This document shows, piece by piece, positions 18,558-28,123 of a stretch of 46,899 nt of DNA. The position numbers and the translations under genes were made by a program. The stretch is from positions 1 to 46,899 of the forward strand of contig NZ_CALMPA010000008.1 in assembly GCF_937871615.1 (NCBI RefSeq), given 5' to 3'. The stretch is from an uncultured Sphingomonas sp. GTDB taxonomy: Bacteria > Pseudomonadota > Alphaproteobacteria > Sphingomonadales > Sphingomonadaceae. Numbering within the stretch: the stretch's first letter is position 1; each line of letters begins with the position of its first letter. The notes below the pieces were generated by a model, which was not told the origin of the DNA, searched no databases, and was given only the letters and a program-made list of their open reading frames with translations.

Positions 18558-18592
18558 CCGGCCCGCTTCGCCACATTGGCGGGGCGGGCCGG
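18558..18592 (+). other. GC-rich hairpin between cyoD and SURF1
   Basis: CCGGCCCGC (18558-18566) pairs perfectly with GCGGGCCGG (18584-18592), and inner CGCCA can pair with TGGCG. No T-run follows, so it is not a standard terminator. It may set relative levels of the oxidase and the downstream SURF1-regBA genes by RNA processing or partial termination. Confidence 0.45.
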
Positions 18593-18611
18593 TGTCGTTC
18601 AGGCGGCGGCG

Positions 18612-19280
18612 ATGAGATCGCTGATCGCGAAGCTGCTGGTGGCGGCGGGCGTGCTCGGCTTCCTGTCGCTCGGCGTGTGGCAGATCGAGCGATTGCAGTG
18701 GAAGCGCGCGCTGATCCGGCAGGTGGATGCAAAGCTCGCCGCCGCGCCGGTGCCCGCGCCGCCCGCCGCCTACCGCGCGACCGCGGCGGACAGCTACACC
18801 CGCGTCACGGCGCGCGGGCGATGGCTTTCCGGGCATGACGCTTATGTGCAGGCGGTGACGGCGCTTGGCGGCGGCTATTGGGTGATGACCCCGCTCGATA
18901 CGCCGGGTGGCCGCATCATCGTCAATCGCGGGTTCGTGCCGACCGACATGCGCGGGCGCGCGCCGGCCGCGAGCGGGGCGGCGAGCGTTACCGGGCTGTT
19001 GCGGCTGACCGAGCCGGGCGGGGGGTTCCTGCGCGCCAACGATCCCGCCGCGGGCCGCTGGTATTCGCGCGACGTGGCGGGAATCGCGGCGGCGCGCGGG
19101 CTGGGGCCGGTGGCGCCATGGTTCATCGACGCGGGTGCGAACGGCGATGGCTGGCCGCGCGGCGGGCTGACCATCGTTTCCTTCCGCAACAGCCATCTGA
19201 GCTATGCGCTCACCTGGTTCGCGATGGCCGCGCTGCTCGCCTGGCTGGGGTGGCGCGCGTGGCGCAAGGGCGCGCAGTGA
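18612..19280 (+). CDS. SURF1-family oxidase assembly protein
   Basis: SURF1 proteins assist haem insertion into haem-copper oxidases at the membrane. The 222-residue protein has an N-terminal membrane helix (LLVAAGVLGFLSLGVWQIER), the GGxWVMTPLDTPGG and IIVNRGFVP stretches typical of SURF1, and a C-terminal helix before HLSYALTWFAMAALLAW. The ATG at 18612 is chosen because no other ATG fits the frame; a TTG at 18576 is possible. Its position after cyoABCD suggests it serves the quinol oxidase. The stop overlaps the start of regB. Confidence 0.9.
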   Translation: MRSLIAKLLVAAGVLGFLSLGVWQIERLQWKRALIRQVDAKLAAAPVPAPPAAYRATAADSYTRVTARGRWLSGHDAYVQAVTALGGGYWVMTPLDTPGGRIIVNRGFVPTDMRGRAPAASGAASVTGLLRLTEPGGGFLRANDPAAGRWYSRDVAGIAAARGLGPVAPWFIDAGANGDGWPRGGLTIVSFRNSHLSYALTWFAMAALLAWLGWRAWRKGAQ

Positions 19281-20620
19281 TCGCCGCGCAGCGCCCGGAC
19301 GACGCCGCGCGGCGCAACCTGCTGCTGCTGATCCTGCTGCGCTGGCTGGCGGTGGGCGGGCAGCTCGTGACGATCCTGGCGGTGGAATTCGGCATGGGCA
19401 TCCGCCTGCCGCTCGCCCCGATGCTGACGACGATCGGCGGGCTGGTGGTGCTGAACCTCGTCCAGCTCGCCACCGCGCGCTTCCCCGTCACCAATGCCGA
19501 GCTGCTCGGCGCGCTGCTGATCGACGTGACGGCGCTGAGCGTCCAGCTCGCGCTGTCGGGCGGGGCGACCAATCCGTTCATCACGCTGTTCCTGTTGCAG
19601 GTCGTGCTTGGCGCGGTGCTGCTCGAAACATGGTCTAGCTGGCTGCTCGTCGCGGTGACGAGCGGGGCGTTCGCGCTACTCGCGGTGGTCCACCGCCCGC
19701 TGCCGCTGCCCGCCGGGTTCGCCAGCCGGTTGTCATTGCCCTATATGGTGGGAAGCTGGCTCACCTTCACGATGGCGGCGGTGCTGCTGGTGACGTTCGT
19801 GACCCGCAGCGCGCGCAACCTGCGCCAGCGCGACGCACACCTTGCCGCGATGCGCCAGCGCGCGGCGGAGCAGGAACAGATCGTGCGGATGGGATTGCTG
19901 GCAAGCGGCGCGGCGCACGAACTCGGCACGCCTCTGTCCACCCTGTCGGTAACGCTGGGGGACTGGCGGCGCGAGGCGGATACGCGCTCCTTCCCACGCC
20001 TCGCCGCCGAGATCGCCGATCTTGAGACGGAGGTGGCGCGCTGCAAGGAAATCCTCGCCGGCATCCTGTTCGCCGCCGGGGAAGTGACCGGGGAGGCGCC
20101 GGCGCGCACCACGCTGCGCCGCTTCGTCGGGCGGATCATCGAGCGGTGGGGCGGGGCGGGGCAGGTGACGCTCGACGATTGCCTGTGGCGCGATCCGCCG
20201 ATCGTGGCCGATCGCGCGCTGGCGCAAACGCTGGTCAACCTGCTCGACAATGCGATCGAGGCGGGGGCGAGCGCGATCACCCTGACGCTCGCGCTCGACG
20301 ACGATGCCGACGGCGACGAGGAGATCGTGATCGCCGTGCGCGATAACGGGCGCGGTTTCCCCCCCGATTTCCTCGACAGCATCGGGCGCCCGTATCAGAG
20401 CACCAAGGATCGGCGCGGCGCGGGGCTGGGGCTGTTCCTCGCCACCAATGTGCTGCGCACGCTGGGCGGAACGCTGGAGGCGCGCAACGATGCGCATCGC
20501 GGCGCGATCGTGACGCTGCGGCTGCCGCTCGCCGCGCTCGCGCTTGAGGACGCGGCGGCGGATAATGCCGGGCGCGGCGAATGGGGCACGGACGAATGGG
20601 CCGAGGAGAATTGGAGATGA
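19277..20620 (+). CDS. regB: RegB/PrrB/ActS-type redox sensor histidine kinase
   Basis: A 447-residue membrane histidine kinase with about six N-terminal helices. The ubiquinone-site motif of RegB, GGATNPF, lies at residues 95-101. The H-box GLLASGAAHELGTPLSTL has the phospho-acceptor His214. Cys256 in VARCKEIL matches the redox-active cysteine of RegB. NLLDNAIEAG and DNGRGFP are the ATP-binding N and G boxes. In the family, oxidised quinone or an oxidised cysteine inhibits the kinase. The start is a GTG overlapping the SURF1 stop. Co-expression with a quinol oxidase would let it sense the effect of the oxidase on the quinone pool. Confidence 0.93.
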   Translation: MIAAQRPDDAARRNLLLLILLRWLAVGGQLVTILAVEFGMGIRLPLAPMLTTIGGLVVLNLVQLATARFPVTNAELLGALLIDVTALSVQLALSGGATNPFITLFLLQVVLGAVLLETWSSWLLVAVTSGAFALLAVVHRPLPLPAGFASRLSLPYMVGSWLTFTMAAVLLVTFVTRSARNLRQRDAHLAAMRQRAAEQEQIVRMGLLASGAAHELGTPLSTLSVTLGDWRREADTRSFPRLAAEIADLETEVARCKEILAGILFAAGEVTGEAPARTTLRRFVGRIIERWGGAGQVTLDDCLWRDPPIVADRALAQTLVNLLDNAIEAGASAITLTLALDDDADGDEEIVIAVRDNGRGFPPDFLDSIGRPYQSTKDRRGAGLGLFLATNVLRTLGGTLEARNDAHRGAIVTLRLPLAALALEDAAADNAGRGEWGTDEWAEENWR

Positions 20621-21147
20621 GCGCGGGCCGGCTGCTGATCGTCGAGGATGACGCGGTGTTCGCCCGCACGCTCGGGCGATCGTTCGAGCGGCGCGGCTAT
20701 CAGGTGGAGGTGCTGAACGGGCCGGAAGGCGTGGAGGAAGCCGCGCGGCGCTTCGCCCCCGATCATGCGGTGATCGACCTGCGGCTGGGCGGCGGGGCAT
20801 CCGGGCTGACCTGCGTGCAGATGCTCCACGCGATTGATCCGGCGATGCGGATCGTGGTGCTGACCGGCTTCGCCAGCATCGCCACGGCGGTGGAGGCGAT
20901 CAAGCTGGGCGCGACCAATTACCTGACCAAGCCCGCCAATACCGACGATATCGAAGCCGCGTTCGCGCGGGTGGCGGGCGATCCCGGCGCCGATATCGCC
21001 ACCCGCGCGACGAGCATCAAGACGCTGGAATGGGAGCATATCCATCAGACTTTGGTGGATACCGATTTCAACATTTCGGAGGCCGCGCGGCGGCTGGGGC
21101 TGCACCGGCGGACGCTGGCGCGCAAGCTGGAGAAGCGGCACATCTGA
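20617..21147 (+). CDS. regA: RegA/PrrA/ActR-type response regulator
   Basis: A 176-residue response regulator partnered with RegB. The receiver domain has the acidic pair in LLIVEDDAVF, the phospho-acceptor Asp54 in HAVIDLRLGG and the Lys in LTKPAN. The C-terminal Fis-type HTH reads NISEAARRLGLHRRTLARKL, the conserved DNA-contacting helix of RegA. The start overlaps the regB stop (ATGA). Members of this family control respiratory oxidases, photosynthesis and nitrogen or carbon fixation in response to redox state. Confidence 0.94.
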   Translation: MSAGRLLIVEDDAVFARTLGRSFERRGYQVEVLNGPEGVEEAARRFAPDHAVIDLRLGGGASGLTCVQMLHAIDPAMRIVVLTGFASIATAVEAIKLGATNYLTKPANTDDIEAAFARVAGDPGADIATRATSIKTLEWEHIHQTLVDTDFNISEAARRLGLHRRTLARKLEKRHI

Positions 21148-21176
21148 GCGGCGACGGCCTGCGCGGGCGCGCGCCT

Positions 21177-21641
21177 TCAGATCATGTGGCGATAGACGAT
21201 GAACCCCGATTTTTCCGCGATCCGATCATAGAGCCGCATCGCGGTTTCGTTCGTTTCATGGGTTTGCCAATAGACGCGCGACGCCCCGGCGGTGCGCGCA
21301 TAATCGTAAACCGCCTCGATCAGCGCCCGGCCAACGCCTTTGCCGCGCGCGTCGCTCGCTGCAAAGAGATCCTGAAGATAGACGCTGGGCGCGATCGCGG
21401 TGGTGCTGCGGTGAAGCAGATAATGCGTGAAGCCGAGCAGCCGGCCCCCCTGTTCGGCGACCAGCGCGTGGACCGGCTCATAGGGATCGAAGAAGCGCGT
21501 CCAGGTGGTGCGCGTTATCTCCGGCGCGAGCGCGGTATCGCCCGCGCGCCCGTAAAAGGCGTTATACCCATCCCATAGCGGCAACCAGCGCGCATGGTCG
21601 CCGGGCTGGATCGGGCGAACGATCATGGCTTCGCTGGTCAT
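21177..21641 (-). CDS. GNAT-family N-acetyltransferase
   Basis: A 154-residue GNAT. The acetyl-CoA motif is ASDARGKGVGRALIEAVYDY, preceded by the strand VYLQDLFA and followed by RVYWQTHETNETAMRLYDRI. This resembles small GNATs of the polyamine or aminoglycoside acetyltransferase type. It starts nine bases after the acyl-CoA dehydrogenase stop and is probably co-transcribed with it. An internal ATG (giving MIVRPIQ) is an alternative start. Substrate unknown. Confidence 0.87.
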   Translation of the reverse strand: MTSEAMIVRPIQPGDHARWLPLWDGYNAFYGRAGDTALAPEITRTTWTRFFDPYEPVHALVAEQGGRLLGFTHYLLHRSTTAIAPSVYLQDLFAASDARGKGVGRALIEAVYDYARTAGASRVYWQTHETNETAMRLYDRIAEKSGFIVYRHMI

Positions 21642-21649
21642 GCTGCCGC

Positions 21650-22834
21650 TCAGAACGCCGCGATGCCGGTGATCGCGCGGCCGAGGATCAGCGCATGGAC
21701 ATCGTGCGCGCCCTCATAGGTGTTGACCGTCTCGAGGTTCATCAGGTGGCGCATCACCTGATATTCGCCCGAAATGCCGTTGCCGCCGTGCATGTCGCGC
21801 GCCATCCGCGCGATATCGAGCGCCTTGCCGACATTGTTGCGCTTGACGATCGAGATCATCTCCGGCGCGAAACGGCCCTCGTCCATCAGCCGCCCGACAC
21901 GCAGCGAGGCTTGCAGGCCGAGCGCGATCTCGGTCTGCATGTCGGCGAGCTTCTTCTGATAGAGCTGGTTGGCGGCGAGCGGCTTGCCGAACTGGTGGCG
22001 ATCGAGGCCATATTGCCGTGCCGCGTGCATACAGAATTCCGCCGCGCCGAGCGAACCCCATGAAATGCCGTAGCGCGCGCGATTGAGGCAGCCGAACGGG
22101 CCTTTCAGCCCCTGCACCTCGGGAAGCAGCGCATCCTCGCCGACCTCCACCTCATCCATCATCACCATCCCGGTGATCGAGGCGCGCAGCGAAAGCTTGC
22201 CCTCGATCTTGGGCGCGGAGAGGCCCTTCATGCCCTTTTCGAGCACGAAGCCACGGATGCCGCCGCCATGCGCATCCGACTTGGCCCAGATCACGAACAC
22301 ATCGGCGATCGGCGCGTTACTGATCCACGTCTTGCTGCCGGAAATGCGATAGCCGCCGTCGGTCTTCACCGCGCGGGTCTTCATGCCGCCGGGGTCCGAT
22401 CCCGCATCGGGCTCGGTCAGCCCGAAGCAGCCGATCCATTCGCCGCTGGCGAGTTTGGGGAGATATTTGCGCTTCTGCGCTTCCGAGCCATAGGCATAGA
22501 TCGGATACATCACGAGGCTCGACTGCACCGACATCATTGAGCGATACCCTGAGTCGATGCGCTCCACCTCGCGCGCGACGAGGCCATAAGCGACGTAAGA
22601 CGCGCCGACCCCGCCATATTCCGCCGGCACCGTCGGCCCGAGCAGGCCGAGCGCGCCCATCTCGCGGAAGATTTCGGGATCGGTCGTCTCATGCGCGAAG
22701 GCATCAATGATGCGTGGCGCCAGCTTGTCCTCAGCATAGGCGCGCGCGGTATCGCGCACCATCCGCTCGTCATCGCTCAACTGATCGTCGAGCAAAAAGG
22801 GGTCAGCCCAGTCGAACGCGCCCATGCCGGCCAT
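21650..22834 (-). CDS. gcdH: Glutaryl-CoA dehydrogenase-like acyl-CoA dehydrogenase
   Basis: An FAD enzyme of the acyl-CoA dehydrogenase family. It is most like glutaryl-CoA dehydrogenase, which oxidises and decarboxylates glutaryl-CoA to crotonyl-CoA in lysine and tryptophan breakdown. The 394-residue length fits. Signatures are [34 protein letters not shown], and [20 protein letters not shown] with the catalytic Glu. Three ATGs occur in a row (22840, 22837, 22834); the third is preferred because GAGGAG lies six bases before it. A terminator-like hairpin upstream (22903-22940) separates it from the PEPxxWA gene. Confidence 0.88.
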   Translation of the reverse strand: MAGMGAFDWADPFLLDDQLSDDERMVRDTARAYAEDKLAPRIIDAFAHETTDPEIFREMGALGLLGPTVPAEYGGVGASYVAYGLVAREVERIDSGYRSMMSVQSSLVMYPIYAYGSEAQKRKYLPKLASGEWIGCFGLTEPDAGSDPGGMKTRAVKTDGGYRISGSKTWISNAPIADVFVIWAKSDAHGGGIRGFVLEKGMKGLSAPKIEGKLSLRASITGMVMMDEVEVGEDALLPEVQGLKGPFGCLNRARYGISWGSLGAAEFCMHAARQYGLDRHQFGKPLAANQLYQKKLADMQTEIALGLQASLRVGRLMDEGRFAPEMISIVKRNNVGKALDIARMARDMHGGNGISGEYQVMRHLMNLETVNTYEGAHDVHALILGRAITGIAAF

Positions 22835-22902
22835 CATCATCTCCTCACGCCTGCCTGTCGCTTTGCGGGATTGGCGGCGATTGTCCAGAGGGCGCGGACG
22901 GC

Positions 22903-22940
22903 AAAAGGGGCCGCCCGCCACCCGGCGAACGGCCCCTTTT
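22903..22940 (-). terminator. Intrinsic terminator after the PEPxxWA-CTERM gene
   Basis: AAAAGGGGCCG (22903-22913) pairs perfectly with CGGCCCCTTTT (22930-22940) around a 16-base loop. It lies 19 bases beyond the stop of the minus-strand gene at 22959, with TTTT on that strand. Confidence 0.85.
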
Positions 22941-22958
22941 ATCAGACGATCCCGCGGT

Positions 22959-23483
22959 TCAGGCGAAACGAACGGTGGTCGTCGTGCGGCGGCGGTGGCG
23001 CATCGCGCCCGCGATGCCGCCCATGCCGAGGATCATCAGCGCCCAGGTCGCCGGTTCAGGCACCGCGCCGACCGCGCCCGCGGTGAAGGAGACGAACCCG
23101 CCGTAGCTCGAAAACCGCTGCGCGTTCTTGTAGCTGACCGACAGCGTCTGCACGCCCGCGAGGACGGGCAGCGTGATCGTGCGATCCTCGATCCAGCCGC
23201 TGCTGTTGATGTCGAAGTTCACGCCGTTCAGCGTCACCGAGGTGAAATCGAGATCGTTGAACGTGAAGCGCAGGCCGATCGAGCCGACATAGCCGAACAC
23301 GCTGCCATCCGACGGCACGGTGAAATTATAGACATCGGTGCCCGAGCCATGCGGATGGGCGTTGCCGAAGGCGCCGCTCAGCGTGCCCAGCACCGGAACC
23401 AGATTGATCGTCGTCGCGGCCGAAGCCGGCGCGGCGACGAACGCCGCAGCCGCTGCCGTCGCCAGGAAAGCCATCTTGTTCAT
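22959..23483 (-). CDS. PEPxxWA-CTERM sorting-signal protein
   Basis: A 174-residue exported protein. It has a signal peptide ([20 protein letters not shown]), a beta-rich middle ([20 protein letters not shown]) and a C-terminal tail [16 protein letters not shown] followed by a basic cluster (RHRRR). The tail is the PEPxxWA-CTERM signal: motif, membrane helix, Arg anchor. Such proteins are thought to be processed by an exosortase-like enzyme, which is not in this window. The ATG at 23483 has GGGGA upstream. Its own terminator follows. Confidence 0.85.
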   Translation of the reverse strand: MNKMAFLATAAAAAFVAAPASAATTINLVPVLGTLSGAFGNAHPHGSGTDVYNFTVPSDGSVFGYVGSIGLRFTFNDLDFTSVTLNGVNFDINSSGWIEDRTITLPVLAGVQTLSVSYKNAQRFSSYGGFVSFTAGAVGAVPEPATWALMILGMGGIAGAMRHRRRTTTTVRFA

Positions 23484-23587
23484 CACATCATCCCCAGAAA
23501 AGTTGGGGGCCGGATGCCAAGGCTCCTTGATTAATAAAAGATTAAATATTCGAGACATTGTGCCAAACTGGCACGCCAGCGGGTGGC

Positions 23588-23938
23588 TCAGCCCAGTTCA
23601 TGGGCGTAGCGCGGCTGATCTATCGCCAGCGTATCGAGCGCGCACGCCTTCATATGCGCGATCAGGCGCGGATCGTCAGGCGCGATCGCGCCGTCGCGGA
23701 TCGCCGCCACCAGCAGCGCGTCGAGCGCGTCACGATCGCCGGTGTCGTCGCGACCGAGCAAAGCGGCGATCCGGGCGGCGGCGCGCGCATCGGCGGCGGG
23801 GCCGAGCGCCATGTCGCGCGCGGCGATCTCCAGCGCGTTGCGCGCGACGCGCAGGGTGAAGCCGCTCGCGCTGCCGTCGACCGGGAGCCAGCCCGCGACG
23901 CCCGCTACCAATGCCTGTGCGGTGGGATGCGTAATCAT
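23588..23938 (-). CDS. DUF6285 protein, LvaB-like partner of the APH-type kinase
   Basis: A 116-residue helical protein matching DUF6285 in layout: PTAQALVAGVAGWL at the start, TLRVARNALEIAARDMALG, ARIAALLGRD, and the C-terminal PRLIAHMKACALDTLAIDQPRY. Its ATG overlaps the stop of the upstream kinase gene (ATGA), indicating coupled synthesis. A small protein of this type (LvaB) is paired with the kinase LvaA in the levulinate operon of Pseudomonas putida. The role here is inferred from that context. Confidence 0.75.
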   Translation of the reverse strand: MITHPTAQALVAGVAGWLPVDGSASGFTLRVARNALEIAARDMALGPAADARAAARIAALLGRDDTGDRDALDALLVAAIRDGAIAPDDPRLIAHMKACALDTLAIDQPRYAHELG

Positions 23939-24927
23939 GCTGCGTTCCGTTCGATGATGGCGACGATATCCGCCTCTGTTTCCGACAATCGCCGCCCGAT
24001 CACGGCGCGTTCCGGCCCGGCGGAGGGGGCCGCGGCCCAGCGCGCGTGCATCATCGTCGTCATCACGCCCCATTTCAGGCTGCCGAGCATCTGCCAGAAA
24101 TCGACGCGCTCCTTGGCGATCGGCGCGCCGCCCGCCGCGACATAGCCATCGAGCAGATCATCGAGATCGCCGAACCCGCCGACGCGATGCTCTGGCCGCC
24201 CGAAGCGCCAGCTATTGGTGCAGATCCAGCCGATATCCTCCGCCGGATCGCCGATATGCGCCAGTTCCCAATCGAGCACGGCGGCAAGCCCGGTGGCGGG
24301 ATCGACCATCAGATTGCCGTTGCGGAAATCGCCGTGGACCAAGGTGAGGTCGGTCGCCTCCGGCGCGCGGCGTTCGAGCCAGCGGAACGCGGCCTCGATC
24401 GTCGGGCGGACCAGCCCGGATGCGCGCCATGTTTCCTCGTAATTCGCAAGCGTGGCGCGGATATCGAGCGTGGCGAGTTCGGCGAGCGGCGGGGTGGCGT
24501 GAATCCGCGCGAGCGCCGCGCCGCATTGCCGCGCGAGGCAGGGGCGAACCGCGTCGAACGCGGGGTCTGTGGCGATGCGCTTGCCCAATGTCTCGCCCGA
24601 TACGCGGCGCATGACATACGCCTCGCCAAGCCCGTCCGCCTCGGTGCAGATATGCACCACCTCGGGCGCGGGGACGCCATGCGCGACCGCCGCCGCGATC
24701 AGCTCCGCCTCGATTCGGAGCGGCGGCTTGCTGCCGGGGTGGGTGGCGAGCGGGGAATCGCCCCTGCGCAGGATGAGTTGGGTCGATTCGCCGGCGGCGG
24801 GAACCAGCGTGAACGCCCATGTCTCCATGCTCGCGCCGCCGGTGAGCAGCCCGAGATCGGCGATGCGCGCATTGCCGCCCGCCATCACCGGCGCCAGCAC
24901 CGCAAGCCTTTCCGCAACGTCCGCCAT
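23935..24927 (-). CDS. APH-fold phosphotransferase, LvaA/ACAD10-11 kinase-like
   Basis: A 330-residue kinase of the aminoglycoside phosphotransferase fold. The catalytic loop LVHGDFRNGNLMVD and the metal-binding Asp in VLDWELAHIGDP are intact. LILRRGDSP near the start carries the probable ATP-site basic residue. In ACAD10/ACAD11 and in LvaA, kinases of this subgroup phosphorylate hydroxyacyl-CoA rather than antibiotics. The ATG at 24927 has AAGGA upstream. It is coupled to DUF6285 and divergent from an acyl-CoA dehydrogenase 87 bases away, which supports the hydroxyacyl-CoA role over aminoglycoside resistance. Confidence 0.85.
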   Translation of the reverse strand: MADVAERLAVLAPVMAGGNARIADLGLLTGGASMETWAFTLVPAAGESTQLILRRGDSPLATHPGSKPPLRIEAELIAAAVAHGVPAPEVVHICTEADGLGEAYVMRRVSGETLGKRIATDPAFDAVRPCLARQCGAALARIHATPPLAELATLDIRATLANYEETWRASGLVRPTIEAAFRWLERRAPEATDLTLVHGDFRNGNLMVDPATGLAAVLDWELAHIGDPAEDIGWICTNSWRFGRPEHRVGGFGDLDDLLDGYVAAGGAPIAKERVDFWQMLGSLKWGVMTTMMHARWAAAPSAGPERAVIGRRLSETEADIVAIIERNAA

Positions 24928-25014
24928 ATGCTTCCTTATCTTTTCAGGCTGGCCAATCATGCCGCGCTGCGCCAAATTGCATAGAACTCTAAGGATTGTT
25001 CAGAGAGGATCAAT

Positions 25015-26385
25015 ATGGATTTCGCACTGCCCCAGGATCTGATCGACTATCTGGCCGAACTGGATGCCTTCATCGAGGCGGAAATCAAGCCGCTTGAGGA
25101 GGCGGACGACAACGTCCGCTTTTTTGATCACCGCCGCGAATGGGCGCGGACCGATTTCGAGAATGGTGGTTTGCCGCGCCACGAATGGGAGGCATTGCTG
25201 CACGAGGCGAAGCGCCGCGCGGACAAGGCCGGGCATCTGCGATTCGCGCTGCTCCCCAAATTCGGCGGCAAGGGCGGATCGAATCTGTGGATGTGCGTGA
25301 TCCGCGAATATCTCGCCTCCAAGGGGCTGGGGCTGCACAACGATCTGCAGAATGAACATTCGATCGTCGCCAACAATCCCTTCGCCAAGATGTTCGACGA
25401 TTTCGGCACCGAGGAGCAGAAGGCCGAATTCATCCCCGGTATGCTCGACGGCAGCAAGCGCATCACCTTCGGCCTGACCGAGCCGGATCACGGATCGGAC
25501 GCGACCCATATGGAAACGCGCGGGCGTCGGCAGGAGCGCGACGGCGTTTCCGGCTGGCTGCTCAACGGCGAGAAGATGTGGACGACGGGGATGCACGTCG
25601 CGACGCATTGCGCCCTGTTCGCGCGGACCAGCGGCGAGGATGGCGCGGCACGCGGCATCAGTTGCTTCCTCGTGCCGTCGGACGCGCCGGGGGTGAAGAT
25701 CGAGGAATATCTCTGGACCTTCAACATGCCGACCGATCACCCGCGCGTCAGCTTCAATGACGTATGGGTGCCCGACAGCGCGATGTTCGGCCCCGCCGAC
25801 AACGGCCTGCCGCTGGCGCAGAGCTTCGTCCATGAAAACCGCATCCGCCAGGCCGCCTCCAGCCTTGGCGCGGCGGTTTACTGCATCGAGGAAGCGGTGC
25901 GCTATGCCCGCCAGCGCAAGCCGTTCGGCGAGGAACTGGCGCGCAACCAGGCGATCCAGTTCCCGCTGGTCGAACTCGCCACGCAGACCGAGATGCTGCG
26001 CCTGCTGATCCGCAAGACCGCATGGGAAATGGATCAGATGCCCCATCCGGAGGTGGAGAAGCGCATCTCCGACAAGGTGAGCATGTGCAATTACTGGGCG
26101 AACCGGCTGTGCTGCGAGGCGGCGGATCGCGCGATGCAGGTGCATGGCGGCATCGGCTATTCACGGCACAAGCCGTTCGAGCATATCTATCGCCACCACC
26201 GCCGCTATCGCATCACCGAGGGCGCGGAGGAAATCCAGATGCGCAAGGTGGGGGCGTTCCTGTTCGGCTATCTCGGGCCGAAGCGGAAGGAATTCGCCGA
26301 CCTCGGCTGGGACGATGTGGATTACCGGACCGAGAGCCAGATCCGCCCGCGCAGCGGCTGGCAGGCGATCGGGGCTGAGCGCTAA
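25015..26385 (+). CDS. Acyl-CoA dehydrogenase, LvaC/ACAD11-like
   Basis: A 456-residue FAD enzyme with FGLTEPDHGSDATHMET (FAD/substrate motif), NGEKMWTTGMHVATH, RKPFGEELARNQAIQF and QVHGGIGYSRHKPFEHIYRH. The C-terminal ITEGAEEIQMRKV keeps the usual ending. The N-terminus is longer than in short-chain enzymes. With the divergent APH-type kinase and DUF6285 gene it forms an LvaABC-like set, where the ACAD-type enzyme acts on a phosphorylated hydroxyacyl-CoA. The ATG at 25015 has AGAGAGG upstream. Confidence 0.88.
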   Translation: MDFALPQDLIDYLAELDAFIEAEIKPLEEADDNVRFFDHRREWARTDFENGGLPRHEWEALLHEAKRRADKAGHLRFALLPKFGGKGGSNLWMCVIREYLASKGLGLHNDLQNEHSIVANNPFAKMFDDFGTEEQKAEFIPGMLDGSKRITFGLTEPDHGSDATHMETRGRRQERDGVSGWLLNGEKMWTTGMHVATHCALFARTSGEDGAARGISCFLVPSDAPGVKIEEYLWTFNMPTDHPRVSFNDVWVPDSAMFGPADNGLPLAQSFVHENRIRQAASSLGAAVYCIEEAVRYARQRKPFGEELARNQAIQFPLVELATQTEMLRLLIRKTAWEMDQMPHPEVEKRISDKVSMCNYWANRLCCEAADRAMQVHGGIGYSRHKPFEHIYRHHRRYRITEGAEEIQMRKVGAFLFGYLGPKRKEFADLGWDDVDYRTESQIRPRSGWQAIGAER

Positions 26386-26422
26386 GCGCCGCCGCCCTGT
26401 CTCGCGGCGGGGAGCCACCTCG

Positions 26423-26504
26423 CCGTTCGTGCTGAGCTTGTCGAAGCACTGTCTTTCTTCCGGTGAAGAAATGGGCAGCCCTTCGACAGGCTCAGGGCGA
26501 ACGG
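26423..26504. repeat. Dispersed imperfect palindrome, GAGCTTGTCGAAG type
   Basis: Left arm CCGTTCGTGCTGAGCTTGTC and right arm GACAGGCTCAGGGCGAACGG form a long imperfect inverted repeat in the 271-base gap between the acyl-CoA dehydrogenase and the nitronate monooxygenase gene. The same family recurs at 38210-38288. Repeats of this type are widespread in sphingomonads and other proteobacteria. The rest of the gap holds only the promoter region of the downstream gene. Confidence 0.85.
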
Positions 26505-26641
26505 ATTTGAGGTGATCCCGACTCTTCCGGCCTCGCCGTCTGCCGCCTGCGTGGATCACGGCACGAGGCCGGGGTGGCGGGCTTTGGCCGGGGCGGGACT
26601 TGCGGCGGCGCAGCGAATCGGCGTAACATCTGTTATGGTAG

Positions 26642-27652
<1,011 letters not shown>

Positions 27653-27685
27653 GGCCGACGCGACGTTCGGCCCATGCCGGCCTGC

Positions 27686-27766
27686 AAATGGCGGTTTCCC
27701 CGCGCTGTCTGTTGCTCGCCTGGCTTTGCTACGCCGCGCTTGCGGATAACGGGGAAACCGCCATTT
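27686..27766. repeat. Perfect 17-bp inverted repeat with 47-base spacer
   Basis: AAATGGCGGTTTCCCCG (27686-27702) is matched exactly by its reverse complement at 27750-27766. It lies in the 471-base gap (27653-28123) between the nitronate monooxygenase gene and the PEPxxWA gene. No gene is evident in the gap; its downstream part presumably carries the PEPxxWA promoter. Confidence 0.8.
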
Positions 27767-28123
27767 CGGCGCGGCCCGGCCTGAATGTCGCGTGTCCCGG
27801 CATCGCGCCGGGTGGCGGGCGGGAAATGGTCTTTTTGTGATTGCGGGCGGCGCGCGCGATGCCCCGCCCGCGTGCGCCGATCGCCGGATGCGACGAACGG
27901 TTTGGCGCACCCCGCGGAAATCTCCTTCCCGTTCAGCGGGATGCCGAACGCGTCCCGAATCGGGACGATGAATGGTTGCCAACGCATTGATTGTATTTCC
28001 GATGCGGACCTATCCTCCCGCATCGACCGCACGAGTCGCGGTCAATAACAAAACGGCCAAGTTGGACTGATGCGCGCTTAGCGCTTCGGCGGTTCTGCGC
28101 GCGAGCGAGAAGGACATTGTGCC

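Noticed and set aside
23935-24927. Aminoglycoside resistance kinase
   Set aside because: The APH fold is present, but the coupling to DUF6285 and the divergent acyl-CoA dehydrogenase fit a hydroxyacyl-CoA kinase better.
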